Positions 57,520-64,000 of a DNA stretch of 64,000 bases are shown here, piece after piece. Source of the DNA: Comamonas thiooxydans (lineage in GTDB: Bacteria > Pseudomonadota > Gammaproteobacteria > Burkholderiales > Burkholderiaceae_C); NCBI RefSeq assembly GCF_002157685.2, contig NZ_AP026738.1, positions 2,108,001 to 2,172,000 of the forward strand, read 5' to 3'. Each line of letters starts with the position of its first letter. The stretch's first letter is position 1. A program made the position numbers and the translations under genes. The notes below the pieces were generated by a model, which worked only from the letters and a program-made list of their open reading frames with translations, was not told the DNA's origin and did no database searches.

Positions 57520-57773
57520 GCCTACTTCAGGCCCAGCTACCAAGGCTATTGCGGTCTTCTCGATCGAACAGCGACAGACTCAATCGGCCCAGCCGTTCAG
57601 ACACCGGTTCGGCGTCTGTAATGCCACCTTGTACACTGCATCTCACTTCAAGGTGATCTCAAGCTTGGTCAAGTTGCCAGCCAACTTGTACAAGTCGCTA
57701 CTGGTGTCCACGAGGCGCTGCTGAAGTTGGCTGCATTGATCATTGGCGCACGCCTCATGGATCGGGGGCGCTC
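57520..57773 (-). pseudogene. Possible 3' gene remnant
   Basis: On the minus strand, 57643-57773 reads as a plausible protein end, QLQQRLVDTSSDLYKLAGNL... before a stop, with heptad-like hydrophobic spacing. No start lies outside the neighbouring PhzF gene, so it may be the tail of a lost gene. The rest of the gap shows nothing. Confidence 0.25.
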
Positions 57774-58673
57774 TTACAGTTGGACCGTGCCTTGCATGCA
57801 GGTGACTGTGTGGCCTCCAATCCACAGTTGTTGCTGTGCATCCTTCTGCACGGACACTCGGCCGTTGCGGCCCACGCGGATCCCTTGGCTTGCCACGTAG
57901 GGCGCCTGCATATGCTTCTGGGCGATTAGCCACTGAGCCAGGCTGCCATTCAGACTGCCGGTAACCGGGTCTTCCACACCGGTGGTGGAAAAGGCGCGCA
58001 CTTCCAACTGTGCCTGTGTCTCCTGGCAGGCGCCGCCGATCAGTGGCATCGCATTGGCGGCCTGATACAGAGCCGCCACTCCCACCTTGTGGCCCATGGC
58101 CTTGATGCGTGCCAAGTCGGGCTCCAGGCCGAGAACGCTGTCCGTGTTGTCCAGCAACAGGCATAGCCACCGTGCTCCATTGTCCAGGTAGGCGGCATCC
58201 TGTACCTGGGCTGCGTCTATGCCCAGAGCCTCGTAGATCAGGTGCAAGTGGTCAGGCAGGGGCAGGGCCTGGTGGGGCGGAGTGGCGAAGGCCAGGCCGT
58301 GGATCGAGCGCTGGATGGGGATCAGACCCTTGGCGCACTCTTGCACGATGCGCTCTGGATGGTTGGGGACCCCGCCCTGGGCGAGCCAAGCGTGGCAGGT
58401 GCCCAGTGTCGGGTAGCCGGCAAACGGCATTTCGGCGGCCGGGGTGAAGATGCGAACCCGATAGTCGGCTCCCTGGGCACGGCCCGTGTCCGTCGGGGGT
58501 AGGACAAAGGTGGTCTCGGACAGGTTGGTCCAGCGCGCAAAGTTTTGCATCTGTGCATCGTCAAGGCCGCGCCCATCAAGCACTACAGTTACGGGGTTAC
58601 CGCGGTAGGGCACGATCGTGAAGACATCCACGGTCATGAAAGGGCGGGGCTGAAGGGGGATGGCGGTGCTCAT
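57774..58673 (-). CDS. PhzF-family isomerase-like protein
   Basis: 299 residues with the diaminopimelate-epimerase-like double fold. VDVFTIVPYRGNPVTVVLDG, NLSETTFVLPP with the catalytic Glu, and GVEDPVTGSLNGSL with the Asp and Ser of the active site are present. The motif normally written FAGHP is FAGYP here, so the His implicated in PhzF catalysis is Tyr. No phenazine genes are near. The start at 58673 (MSTAIPL) is preferred to one 33 bases upstream. It converges with the racemase-like gene. Confidence 0.88.
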   Translation of the reverse strand: MSTAIPLQPRPFMTVDVFTIVPYRGNPVTVVLDGRGLDDAQMQNFARWTNLSETTFVLPPTDTGRAQGADYRVRIFTPAAEMPFAGYPTLGTCHAWLAQGGVPNHPERIVQECAKGLIPIQRSIHGLAFATPPHQALPLPDHLHLIYEALGIDAAQVQDAAYLDNGARWLCLLLDNTDSVLGLEPDLARIKAMGHKVGVAALYQAANAMPLIGGACQETQAQLEVRAFSTTGVEDPVTGSLNGSLAQWLIAQKHMQAPYVASQGIRVGRNGRVSVQKDAQQQLWIGGHTVTCMQGTVQL

Positions 58674-59281
58674 GGCGGAGGGATGTTGATGGACAGCGGC
58701 AAACAAGAAAGCGCACCGCTTGCGAGACGCTGCGGGTGGGGCAGGGTATGCCTGCGGCGAGGGTGGCGCTGAATCATGTCATACGCTTGCCGGCGATTTC
58801 ACTTCGGAACGACTGCTTTGTGTTGAACAGCGACAGCCCCAAGCGGTGGCGGATTCAACCAGTCGATGCAACACACTGACTACCGCTTAGGCGGCAGTAG
58901 TGTTGCAAATGAAGCAGGTTTCAGGATTGATAGTTGGGATGACCGCTTATCGAAACACGTCAATCGCCTCCACGAGATTTTTCACCTGCCATTGCATGCT
59001 GCAGAAGGCTTGCGTGCCCCGGGGAACCAGTCACACGGCTGACGAGCTTTAAGCTTGATGCTCTCATCCCGCACTATTTGCAGCATCCGAAATTCTGCGG
59101 AGGCTCGGCAGCACCTACAACGGCTGCTTTATCTTTGGAGCCAGTCACTCGACGGTGCAACTAGGCGCGTACTGAATCGAACTACCGCTTCTGTGCTCAG
59201 CGACAGGGTGATGATTACCCAGAGCAGACAGCTATAGCATCTGAATTCAGCCGCGCCGCGAAGCGGCGTGGCTTTGTATCC
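58674..59281. other. Long gap with decayed sequence
   Basis: 608 bases. A 58-codon plus-strand frame (58866-59042, starting MQHTDYRLGG) has no start signal and is probably chance. TGCAACAC (58867) and GTGTTGCA (58900) form an inverted repeat around an imperfect CCGC / GCGG stem. AACAGCGACAG at 58825 recurs at about 57567 and, less well, at 59193. The stretch looks like worn mobile-element DNA, but no transposase is readable. Confidence 0.4.
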
Positions 59282-59743
59282 CTAGGGTCTGTACGCATTG
59301 ACGTGATCAACCTGCTTGTGGAGGCGGTTGAGCATATCGATCAGCAACTCCACTTCTTCGGGAGTCAGTGTTTGCAGAAGACGACGCTCTCTTTCTTTTG
59401 CCACATCGAAGATCTGATCATGCAAATGTTGGCCCTCTGCGGTGAGACTGAGGGTGTATCGCCTCGCATCTACCGCATCGACTTGCGCCTGCACATAGCC
59501 TGCGTTTTGCAGCACTTGAACAGATTTGCTCACCGCACTCTTGTCCAATCCGACTACCTGGCAAATCCGCTGCGCAGGAATATGGTTTTCCACCGCCAGC
59601 ATGGACAAGACACGCCACTCGACGATGCCCACATCGAAGTTCTCTCGATAGACCTGCGATGCCCCGGAAGACAGCTTGTTCGCGATGAAAGCCAGCAAGG
59701 CTGGCGCGTAGCGCTCAAGGTCAAGTTTCTTTTTTTTCTTCAT
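59282..59743 (-). CDS. MarR-family transcriptional regulator
   Basis: 153 residues. The winged helix is recognisable (IVEWRVLSMLAVENHIPAQRICQVVGLDKSAVSKSVQVLQNAGYV, about 47-91, then DARRYTLSLTAEG). The start is ATG 59743, beginning MKKKKKLDLERYAPALLAF. It diverges from the vanB-vanA type genes, and two near-identical palindromes lie between them. It is very likely the local repressor, relieved by an aromatic acid substrate (inference). Confidence 0.9.
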   Translation of the reverse strand: MKKKKKLDLERYAPALLAFIANKLSSGASQVYRENFDVGIVEWRVLSMLAVENHIPAQRICQVVGLDKSAVSKSVQVLQNAGYVQAQVDAVDARRYTLSLTAEGQHLHDQIFDVAKERERRLLQTLTPEEVELLIDMLNRLHKQVDHVNAYRP

Positions 59744-59771
59744 GCACTGTAGGCCCAACTTAGGGTAAATA

Positions 59772-59789
59772 TTGGTTGATATCTCAACC
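59772..59789. promoter_or_regulatory. MarR operator candidate 1
   Basis: TTGGTTGATATCTCAACC contains the perfect inverted repeat GGTTGA-TATC-TCAACC. It is 29 bases upstream of the marR start. Confidence 0.7.
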
Positions 59790-59837
59790 GATTTTCATAC
59801 ACTGACGTATCTCTGATTGCACTATAGCTGCGTTTTA

Positions 59838-59855
59838 TTGGTTGATATCTCAACT
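59838..59855. promoter_or_regulatory. MarR operator candidate 2
   Basis: TTGGTTGATATCTCAACT, differing from the first site only in its last base, 66 bases downstream of it. The 194 bases from here to the reductase gene at 60050 show no gene. Confidence 0.7.
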
Positions 59856-60049
59856 AAATTTGCGAAACCAATCAGTCAACTGTGAACAGGATCATGAACA
59901 TGAGCCATCAATCGATCAAACGCTAAGCCTTGCTCCGCGAGTCCAGCTGCCCGGTAGCGGCAACTTGGAACAGGCAACCCAATTACAGCCAAAGTCCATG
60001 ACGCTCTGTGTCAGGGAGAGGCGTTGGCTTTTTCAATAGAGAGTCCCTC

Positions 60050-61000
60050 ATGCTAGAGCTTGTTGTTCAACGAAGAGTGCAGGAGGCTGAGGACATCATC
60101 AGCCTTGACTTCATCTCTGCGCAAGGAATGGTTCTTCCTGCATTTGAACCTGGAGCCCACATTGATGTTCATTTGCCGAATGGTCTAGTCCGGCAATATT
60201 CCTTGTGCCATCCAAGCGAATCCCGATCTTCAGCCAAGTACACGATCGCAGTTCAGCGCGAGAAAGAGTCACGCGGTGGCTCGATTTCCGTGCATGAGCA
60301 GCTCACGGTTGGATCTAGGGTTCATGCCAGCGAACCCAGAAATCTGTTTGAACTGGCACCTGCAGCGAGAAAGCATCTGCTTCTAGCTGGAGGTATCGGG
60401 ATTACGCCGCTGATCTGCATGGCGCAAGCACTCGCCCTGCGGCAACATGACTTTGAGCTTCACTACTTCTGTCGATCTCAGGCCCGCGCGGCCTTTGGTG
60501 AACTGCTGAGATCGGAATTCTTGGCGCAGTCGGTGCATTTGCACCTGGATGGCAATGCCGACGTCCATCTTGCAGAACTATTAAAAAGACCAGATCCCGA
60601 CACTCACATCTACGTGTGTGGCCCAGGTGGCTTTATGGACTGTGTGCTTGCTACTGCCTCGGAGCGTGATTGGCCATCAGGCAATGTTCACAAGGAGTTC
60701 TTTGCCGCTGACTCATCGCCGCAGGAAGGCGATCAGCTGTTCGAAGTGCAGATCGCCAGCACAGGACGCCGATACGAGATACCTGTCGGTGCATCGGTAT
60801 TCGAAGTGCTTGATCAAGCTGGCCTGGATATCCCCGTGTCTTGTGAGCAAGGCATATGCGGAACCTGCGTGACTCAGGTACTCGATGGCATTCCCGATCA
60901 CCGCGACCAGTATCTGACGGATGCAGAGAAGGCCACGAACAAGTGCTTCACGCCTTGCTGCTCCCGAGCGCACAGCAAGCTGCTGGTGCTCGATCTTTGA
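60050..61000 (+). CDS. Oxygenase reductase, VanB type
   Basis: 316-residue class IA phthalate-dioxygenase-reductase-like protein that passes electrons from NADH to a Rieske oxygenase. The flavin site is RQYSLC (about 49), the NAD loop LLAGGIGITPL (about 112), and the C-terminal plant-type 2Fe-2S domain has CEQGICGTC plus a later Cys in TPCCSR. The ATG at 60050 gives the usual MLELVV start. It precedes its oxygenase gene, the reverse of the common vanA-vanB order. Confidence 0.92.
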   Translation: MLELVVQRRVQEAEDIISLDFISAQGMVLPAFEPGAHIDVHLPNGLVRQYSLCHPSESRSSAKYTIAVQREKESRGGSISVHEQLTVGSRVHASEPRNLFELAPAARKHLLLAGGIGITPLICMAQALALRQHDFELHYFCRSQARAAFGELLRSEFLAQSVHLHLDGNADVHLAELLKRPDPDTHIYVCGPGGFMDCVLATASERDWPSGNVHKEFFAADSSPQEGDQLFEVQIASTGRRYEIPVGASVFEVLDQAGLDIPVSCEQGICGTCVTQVLDGIPDHRDQYLTDAEKATNKCFTPCCSRAHSKLLVLDL

Positions 61001-61038
61001 TTTCAGCTTCCCCACAACGATTTTCCAAGGAGACCACG

Positions 61039-62103
61039 ATGACTACCATTTCGATTCATCCCGTTCGAGAGAGCTCTGCGCCGGAAAGGAGCAAATTTCC
61101 TCTCAATCAGTGGTATGTCGCAGCACATGCATCAGAACTGGCAGACAAGCCGGTCGGGCGTAAGTTGCTGGGAGAAGCTGTGGTGCTTTTTCGCCTGGGC
61201 GACGGCACGGTGGCGGCACTGGAAGACCGTTGCTGCCATCGTGCCTTGCCTCTGTCCTCTGGAACGGTGGAGAGTTGCGGATTGCGCTGCGGCTACCACG
61301 GTCTGCTCTACAACCCTGAGGGGAAGTGCATAGAGATCCCCGGCCAAGACAAAATTCCCTCCAAAGCCAAAGTTTCGGCCTATCACGTGCAAGAGCGGGA
61401 CGGCCTCGTTTGGATCTGGTTCGGAAAGGCAGAGAATCCTGAGCCCCTGTGCGACGCACCGTCGTATCCGGTCCACAGCTCGCCAGAGTATGTCTATGGA
61501 GGTGATGTTTACCACTACAACGCACCGTACCAGCTCATTCACGACAACCTGTTGGATCTCAGTCACCTCGGTTATGTGCATCTGCACACCATCGGGGGCA
61601 ATGCCAAGCTGCATATGAATGCAGAAATGAAGGTCGAAAGCGAAGGAGACTTTGTAAGAGTGGTGCGGTATATGCCCGACTCGGTACCGCCTCCGACTTA
61701 CTCCGCAGCTTTCCCTTTCAGAGGGAATGTGGACCGTTGGCAAGAGATCGAATTTCGCGTATCCCATCTGCTGATCTGGACAGGTGCTGTCGATCAGGGA
61801 ACCGACGCAATGGATGATCCGCAAAGAGGCGGGTTTCACATGCGTGGCTTTCACGGGGTCACGCCAGAGAGCGAGACGACCTGTCACTACTTTTGGACCA
61901 TGGCGACCAATCCGACCAAGGACGTGGAGGAGGTCAAACGCAAGGTACTGGAGCAAACTGAACTCACTTTTGACGAGGACAAGGTCGTGATTGAAGCGCA
62001 GTATCAGAACATGGTTCGCTTCGGCCCCAAGTCCATGATTGATATCCATGTCGACGTGGGAGCGAATCGCGCTCGACGGATTATTGAAAGGCTTATGGCC
62101 TAA
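61039..62103 (+). CDS. Rieske non-heme iron oxygenase, VanA type O-demethylase
   Basis: 354-residue terminal oxygenase. The Rieske motif is CCHRALPLSSG with CGYHG (C-x-H...C-xx-H, about 61-86), and the mononuclear iron site is in NLLDLSHLGYVH (D, H and H). Size and sequence are closest to vanillate O-demethylase oxygenases (FPLNQWYVAA near the N-terminus). Vanillate, isovanillate or a related methoxybenzoate is a likely substrate, but this cannot be settled here. GGAG lies upstream. It is followed by a transporter gene that has been disrupted. Confidence 0.9.
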   Translation: MTTISIHPVRESSAPERSKFPLNQWYVAAHASELADKPVGRKLLGEAVVLFRLGDGTVAALEDRCCHRALPLSSGTVESCGLRCGYHGLLYNPEGKCIEIPGQDKIPSKAKVSAYHVQERDGLVWIWFGKAENPEPLCDAPSYPVHSSPEYVYGGDVYHYNAPYQLIHDNLLDLSHLGYVHLHTIGGNAKLHMNAEMKVESEGDFVRVVRYMPDSVPPPTYSAAFPFRGNVDRWQEIEFRVSHLLIWTGAVDQGTDAMDDPQRGGFHMRGFHGVTPESETTCHYFWTMATNPTKDVEEVKRKVLEQTELTFDEDKVVIEAQYQNMVRFGPKSMIDIHVDVGANRARRIIERLMA

Positions 62104-62301
62104 CTGCCAACGCGAAAGGCATGGGCTGCTCTGGCCCAACCCTCTCAAGCGTACCCCTGCATCAACGGTAATCAGCCGGTATCCATCCCGCGTCTGATCA
62201 CCACCCAAATCCGCTTCATCAAAACCGAGATGGACTGCTTTAGCGATGAGCAGGCCAAGGCCGAGCTACGCCTGACGTAGCAACTTATAAAGGATACAAC
62301 C
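62104..62301. other. Spacer between oxygenase and transporter genes
   Basis: 198 bases. Continuing the oxygenase frame past its stop, the translation stays open and protein-like (QPVSIPRLITTQIRF... EQAKAELRLT) to a stop at 62280, without a good start. It may be the end of a deleted gene. Confidence 0.3.
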
Positions 62302-62390
62302 ATGAACCCTTCAGTCGTGGGAAAAATGGATGACAAGCCAATGTCGGCATACCAATGGTTTGTCATCGCCTTGTGTTTTCTCATCAATAT
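62302..62390 (+). pseudogene. MFS transporter gene cut off after about 30 codons
   Basis: ATG with AAGGA upstream, encoding MNPSVVGKMDDKPMSAYQWF then VIALCFLIN, which is how aromatic-acid:H+ symporters of the MFS begin (cytoplasmic tail, then helix 1). At 62391 the sequence becomes phage-like and the frame ends after 17 unrelated codons at 62445. The transporter probably imported the substrate of the adjacent O-demethylase. The rest of the gene is expected on the far side of the prophage, outside this window. Confidence 0.75.
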
Positions 62391-62435
62391 TGAAGCCGCG
62401 CGCGATAAATGCCAGCTTCACGGTGCGATAAATGC
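62391..62435 (+). repeat. Prophage terminal sequence with two transposase-site-like repeats
   Basis: It starts with TG as Mu ends do. GCGATAAATGC occurs at 62402-62412 and 62425-62435. AATAT at 62386-62390 would be the 5-base target sequence duplicated on the other side. Confidence 0.65.
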
Positions 62436-62494
62436 AAAGGCCTGAACTTTCGCACGACGAAAGAGAATTACAAAATGACCTGCCACGAAAGAAA

Positions 62495-62514
62495 AGCCGG
62501 CGTCTGCCGGCTTC
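62495..62514 (-). terminator. Terminator after the prophage methylase gene
   Basis: AAGCCGGC-GTCT-GCCGGCTT hairpin. On the minus strand TTTCTTTCGTGG follows, 31 bases past the methylase stop, between the gene and the phage end. Confidence 0.7.
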
Positions 62515-62544
62515 GTTGTTTCTGCAGGCTTGGGGGCGGAGCGC

Positions 62545-63336
62545 CTAGAACAGCCCAGCCGGCTCGTCCTCCCGGTTCCAGCTGTAGATCACCAGCTCAC
62601 CCCGCTCGACGCGGTTTGCACCGCCTCCGACCGTGTAGTCCAGCTTGAGCGCCTCCATCTCAAAGTCCTTGAAGCACTCCCTGATCGCTGGGTGGTCGTT
62701 GATGCTGATAACAGCCTTACCCTTGATCGTCCGCAGCTTGGCGGCCATCAGCTCGTACTGCTCCCAAGGGAACGGCACGCCATAACCCTCTGTCTCCCAA
62801 TACGGCGGGTCCATGTAGAAGAGCGTGTGAGCTCGGTCGTAGCGGTCGATGCAGGCCGACCAGTCGAGCTGCTCAATATAAGTGCCCGCCGCCAGCCGCA
62901 GGTGCGCGGCCGAGAGGTTCTCCTCGATCCGCAGGAGGTTGATAGCCGGTGCCGTCGTCGCTGTGCCGAAAGTCTGCCCGGAGACTTTCCCGCCGAAGCT
63001 CTGCTGCTGCAAGTAGAAGAAGCGCGCGGCTCGCTGCACGTCCGTCAGGGTCTCGGGCCGTGTCTCCTGTAGCCATTTGAAGACTTGGCGGCTGGTCAAA
63101 GCCCATTTGAACTGGCGGACGAACTCCTCCAGGTGATGGGTGACCACTCTATATAGATTGACCAGGTCGCCGTTGACGTCGTTCAGCACTTCGACGTCGG
63201 CCGGGTGGCGTGCGAAGAACACAGCCGCCCCGCCGGCGAACACCTCGACATAGCAGCTATGCGGCGGGAACCTCTTGAGCAGGAGATCGACCAGGCGGCG
63301 CTTGCCGCCGATCCAGGGGATGATGGGATTTGTCAT
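62545..63336 (-). CDS. Phage N6-adenine DNA methyltransferase (D12/Dam type)
   Basis: 263 residues. PWIGGKRRLVDLL at the N-terminus is the D12-class SAM-binding motif, EVFAGGAAVFFARHP is the motif I-like segment, and DPPYW in FYMDPPYWETEGYG is the catalytic motif. It would methylate adenine in a short target and could shield phage DNA from host restriction. Its start lies 80 bases inside the com gene in another frame. It sits where Mu carries mom, which makes a different adenine modification, so the function is analogous rather than homologous. Confidence 0.92.
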   Translation of the reverse strand: MTNPIIPWIGGKRRLVDLLLKRFPPHSCYVEVFAGGAAVFFARHPADVEVLNDVNGDLVNLYRVVTHHLEEFVRQFKWALTSRQVFKWLQETRPETLTDVQRAARFFYLQQQSFGGKVSGQTFGTATTAPAINLLRIEENLSAAHLRLAAGTYIEQLDWSACIDRYDRAHTLFYMDPPYWETEGYGVPFPWEQYELMAAKLRTIKGKAVISINDHPAIRECFKDFEMEALKLDYTVGGGANRVERGELVIYSWNREDEPAGLF

Positions 63337-63490
63337 TTATCTCAGCTGATGGCCCTCGATGGGGCTCGGTTGGGGCGCTCGTGGCGCTCAGCTGATTGAA
63401 GGCCCCACACCTGGGGCACTTGATGGATAGGCGGGAGTACTCCCCCTCGCCCAACTTACGACGGCATGAGCCGCATCGTATTTCCTGCAT
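63257..63490 (-). CDS. com: Com-like zinc-finger translational activator
   Basis: 77 residues. A four-Cys zinc finger, IRCGSCRRKLGEGEYSRLSIKCPRCGAFNQL (C-xx-C ... C-xx-C at 6, 9, 25, 28), matches Mu Com. The tail is basic and low in order. Mu Com binds the mom mRNA and opens a hairpin that hides the mom start. Here the last 80 bases overlap the start of the methylase gene in another frame, the same arrangement, so Com probably licenses methylase translation. The ATG at 63490 follows AGAGAC. Confidence 0.85.
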   Translation of the reverse strand: MQEIRCGSCRRKLGEGEYSRLSIKCPRCGAFNQLSATSAPTEPHRGPSAEINDKSHHPLDRRQAPPGRSPAQEVPAA

Positions 63491-63646
63491 TGCAAGTCTC
63501 TTTTCTGTGGCGAAACTCTGATAGGCTTCACCGCACTCTGTACAGGGTGGCGGGTCTTGCCAGACTTGCAGGCGTGTTCTGCGGTTTGGGGCTTGGCCAG
63601 GTGTTCGTAGCACCTGACTAGGTCGCCCGTCTTTTTTTCGTTTAGG

Positions 63647-64000
63647 TCATAGGCTGATCTCCATTTGGTCGCCTTCAACGCCTACCGGCGCCCCGGCCGT
63701 CACCGGCAGCAGAGAAACAGCCAGGCGCGTGCCGGCTGGATACGGTGGCAGGAGCAGCTCGCGGCCGAGGACTGTGATGTGGCCAGCCACTGGTACTTGC
63801 TGGCTGGGCCCGCCATTCACCGAGACTCGCACATCGGCGCCATGAGCGGCTTCCAGCTCCCAGGCCAGGCGTGTCCCGCCATCGGGCAGCGGTGCGGCCG
63901 ACAGATTGAAGGCCCTGGCCACACGACGCTCACCGCTGGGCACCTCGGGCACAACACCCAAGCCCCACTCCAGTGGGTAGTACTGCTCATACTCGTCTCT
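63647..64000 (-). CDS. Phage protein, C-terminal part (cut by the window edge)
   Basis: The frame is open to the last base. The 117 visible residues end GVEGDQMEISL. They contain beta-rich, Gly/Pro-containing sequence (GGTRLAWELEAAHGADVRVSVNGG, LPPYPAGTRLAVSLLPV), suggesting a structural or tail-associated domain. No family is recognised. It lies 157 bases from com, on the same strand. Confidence 0.6.
   Translation of the reverse strand, partial: RDEYEQYYPLEWGLGVVPEVPSGERRVARAFNLSAAPLPDGGTRLAWELEAAHGADVRVSVNGGPSQQVPVAGHITVLGRELLLPPYPAGTRLAVSLLPVTAGAPVGVEGDQMEISL

Larger units (their letters stand above)
62391..64000. mobile_element. Right end of a Mu-like transposable prophage (continues past the window)
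   Basis: The boundary at 62391 begins TGAAGCCGCGCGCGATAAAT, which resembles the Mu right end as I recall it (TGAAGCGGCGCACGAAAAAT). Two GCGATAAATGC repeats at 62402 and 62425 are spaced 23 bases apart, like transposase-binding sites. The gene order inward, dam-type methylase, com, then another phage gene, all reading toward the end, mirrors the Mu right end. The left end lies outside. Confidence 0.8.

Noticed and set aside
58867..58907. Inverted repeat considered as an integron attC site
   Set aside because: GTTGCAA does not fit the GTTRRRY core and there is no integrase or cassette array.
62409..62648. Short plus-strand frame with Cys pairs inside the prophage end
   Set aside because: It crosses the transposase-site repeats and the methylase terminator, overlaps the methylase gene on the other strand, and lacks a start signal.
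63388..63678. Extra minus-strand frame overlapping com and the cut phage gene
   Set aside because: It overlaps both better-supported genes and shows no recognisable motif.

Overview
The window looks like chromosome from a high-GC beta-proteobacterium of the family Comamonadaceae, most like Comamonas (inference). Reasons: a rimP-nusA-infB-rbfA-truB-typA block, an FNR-linked ccoISNOQP-GH cluster, two Bug-type substrate-binding proteins, a Trp-rich small protein of the TIGR04438 kind, and GC-rich intergenic repeats of a sort common in that family. I see no rRNA, tRNA or CRISPR array.

Layout. 0-13 kb: HMG-CoA lyase divergent from an IclR regulator across a perfect palindrome; a periplasmic Lig E-type DNA ligase; lipoprotein Cu/Zn SOD; FabI; a YejABEF-type peptide ABC importer with a 90-bp triple repeat between the first two genes; cbpA-cbpM; a thioredoxin-like protein. 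13-21.5 kb: the translation/transcription core operon. 21.5-31 kb: cytochrome c, ilvD, lgt, two Bug receptors and a malonate module (malonyl-CoA decarboxylase, Tat-exported Bug receptor, malonyl-CoA synthetase). 31.3-43.4 kb: microaerobic respiration, with uspA and the cbb3 oxidase operon diverging from an FNR box, followed by ccoG, ccoH, fnr, hemN and a TauE/SafE-type membrane protein; a second FNR box lies between fnr and hemN. 43.4-53.5 kb: signalling and accessory genes, including an HD-GYP protein overlapping a PAS-GGDEF-EAL protein, a LuxR-type regulator, an SDR, a secreted Ntn hydrolase and a membrane diguanylate cyclase.

53.5-64 kb is more accessory: a tandemly duplicated small lipoprotein cassette; a LysR / glutamine amidotransferase / racemase-like group; PhzF; decayed intergenic DNA; and a MarR-controlled Rieske O-demethylase pair (vanB-vanA type). 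The MFS transporter gene that should follow is cut after about 30 codons. At 62391 the sequence changes to what looks like the right end of a Mu-like transposable prophage. Inside it, on the minus strand, lie an N6-adenine DNA methylase, an overlapping Com-type zinc-finger gene and part of another phage gene. This is the layout of the Mu right end, with a Dam-type enzyme in the place of mom. The prophage continues beyond the window.

The observations most worth following are the Mu-like end with its com/dam overlap, the racemase-like protein lacking one catalytic residue beside a lone glutamine amidotransferase, the duplicated lipoprotein cassette with a conserved upstream motif, and an interspersed repeat that supplies the first codons of the yejE-like gene.
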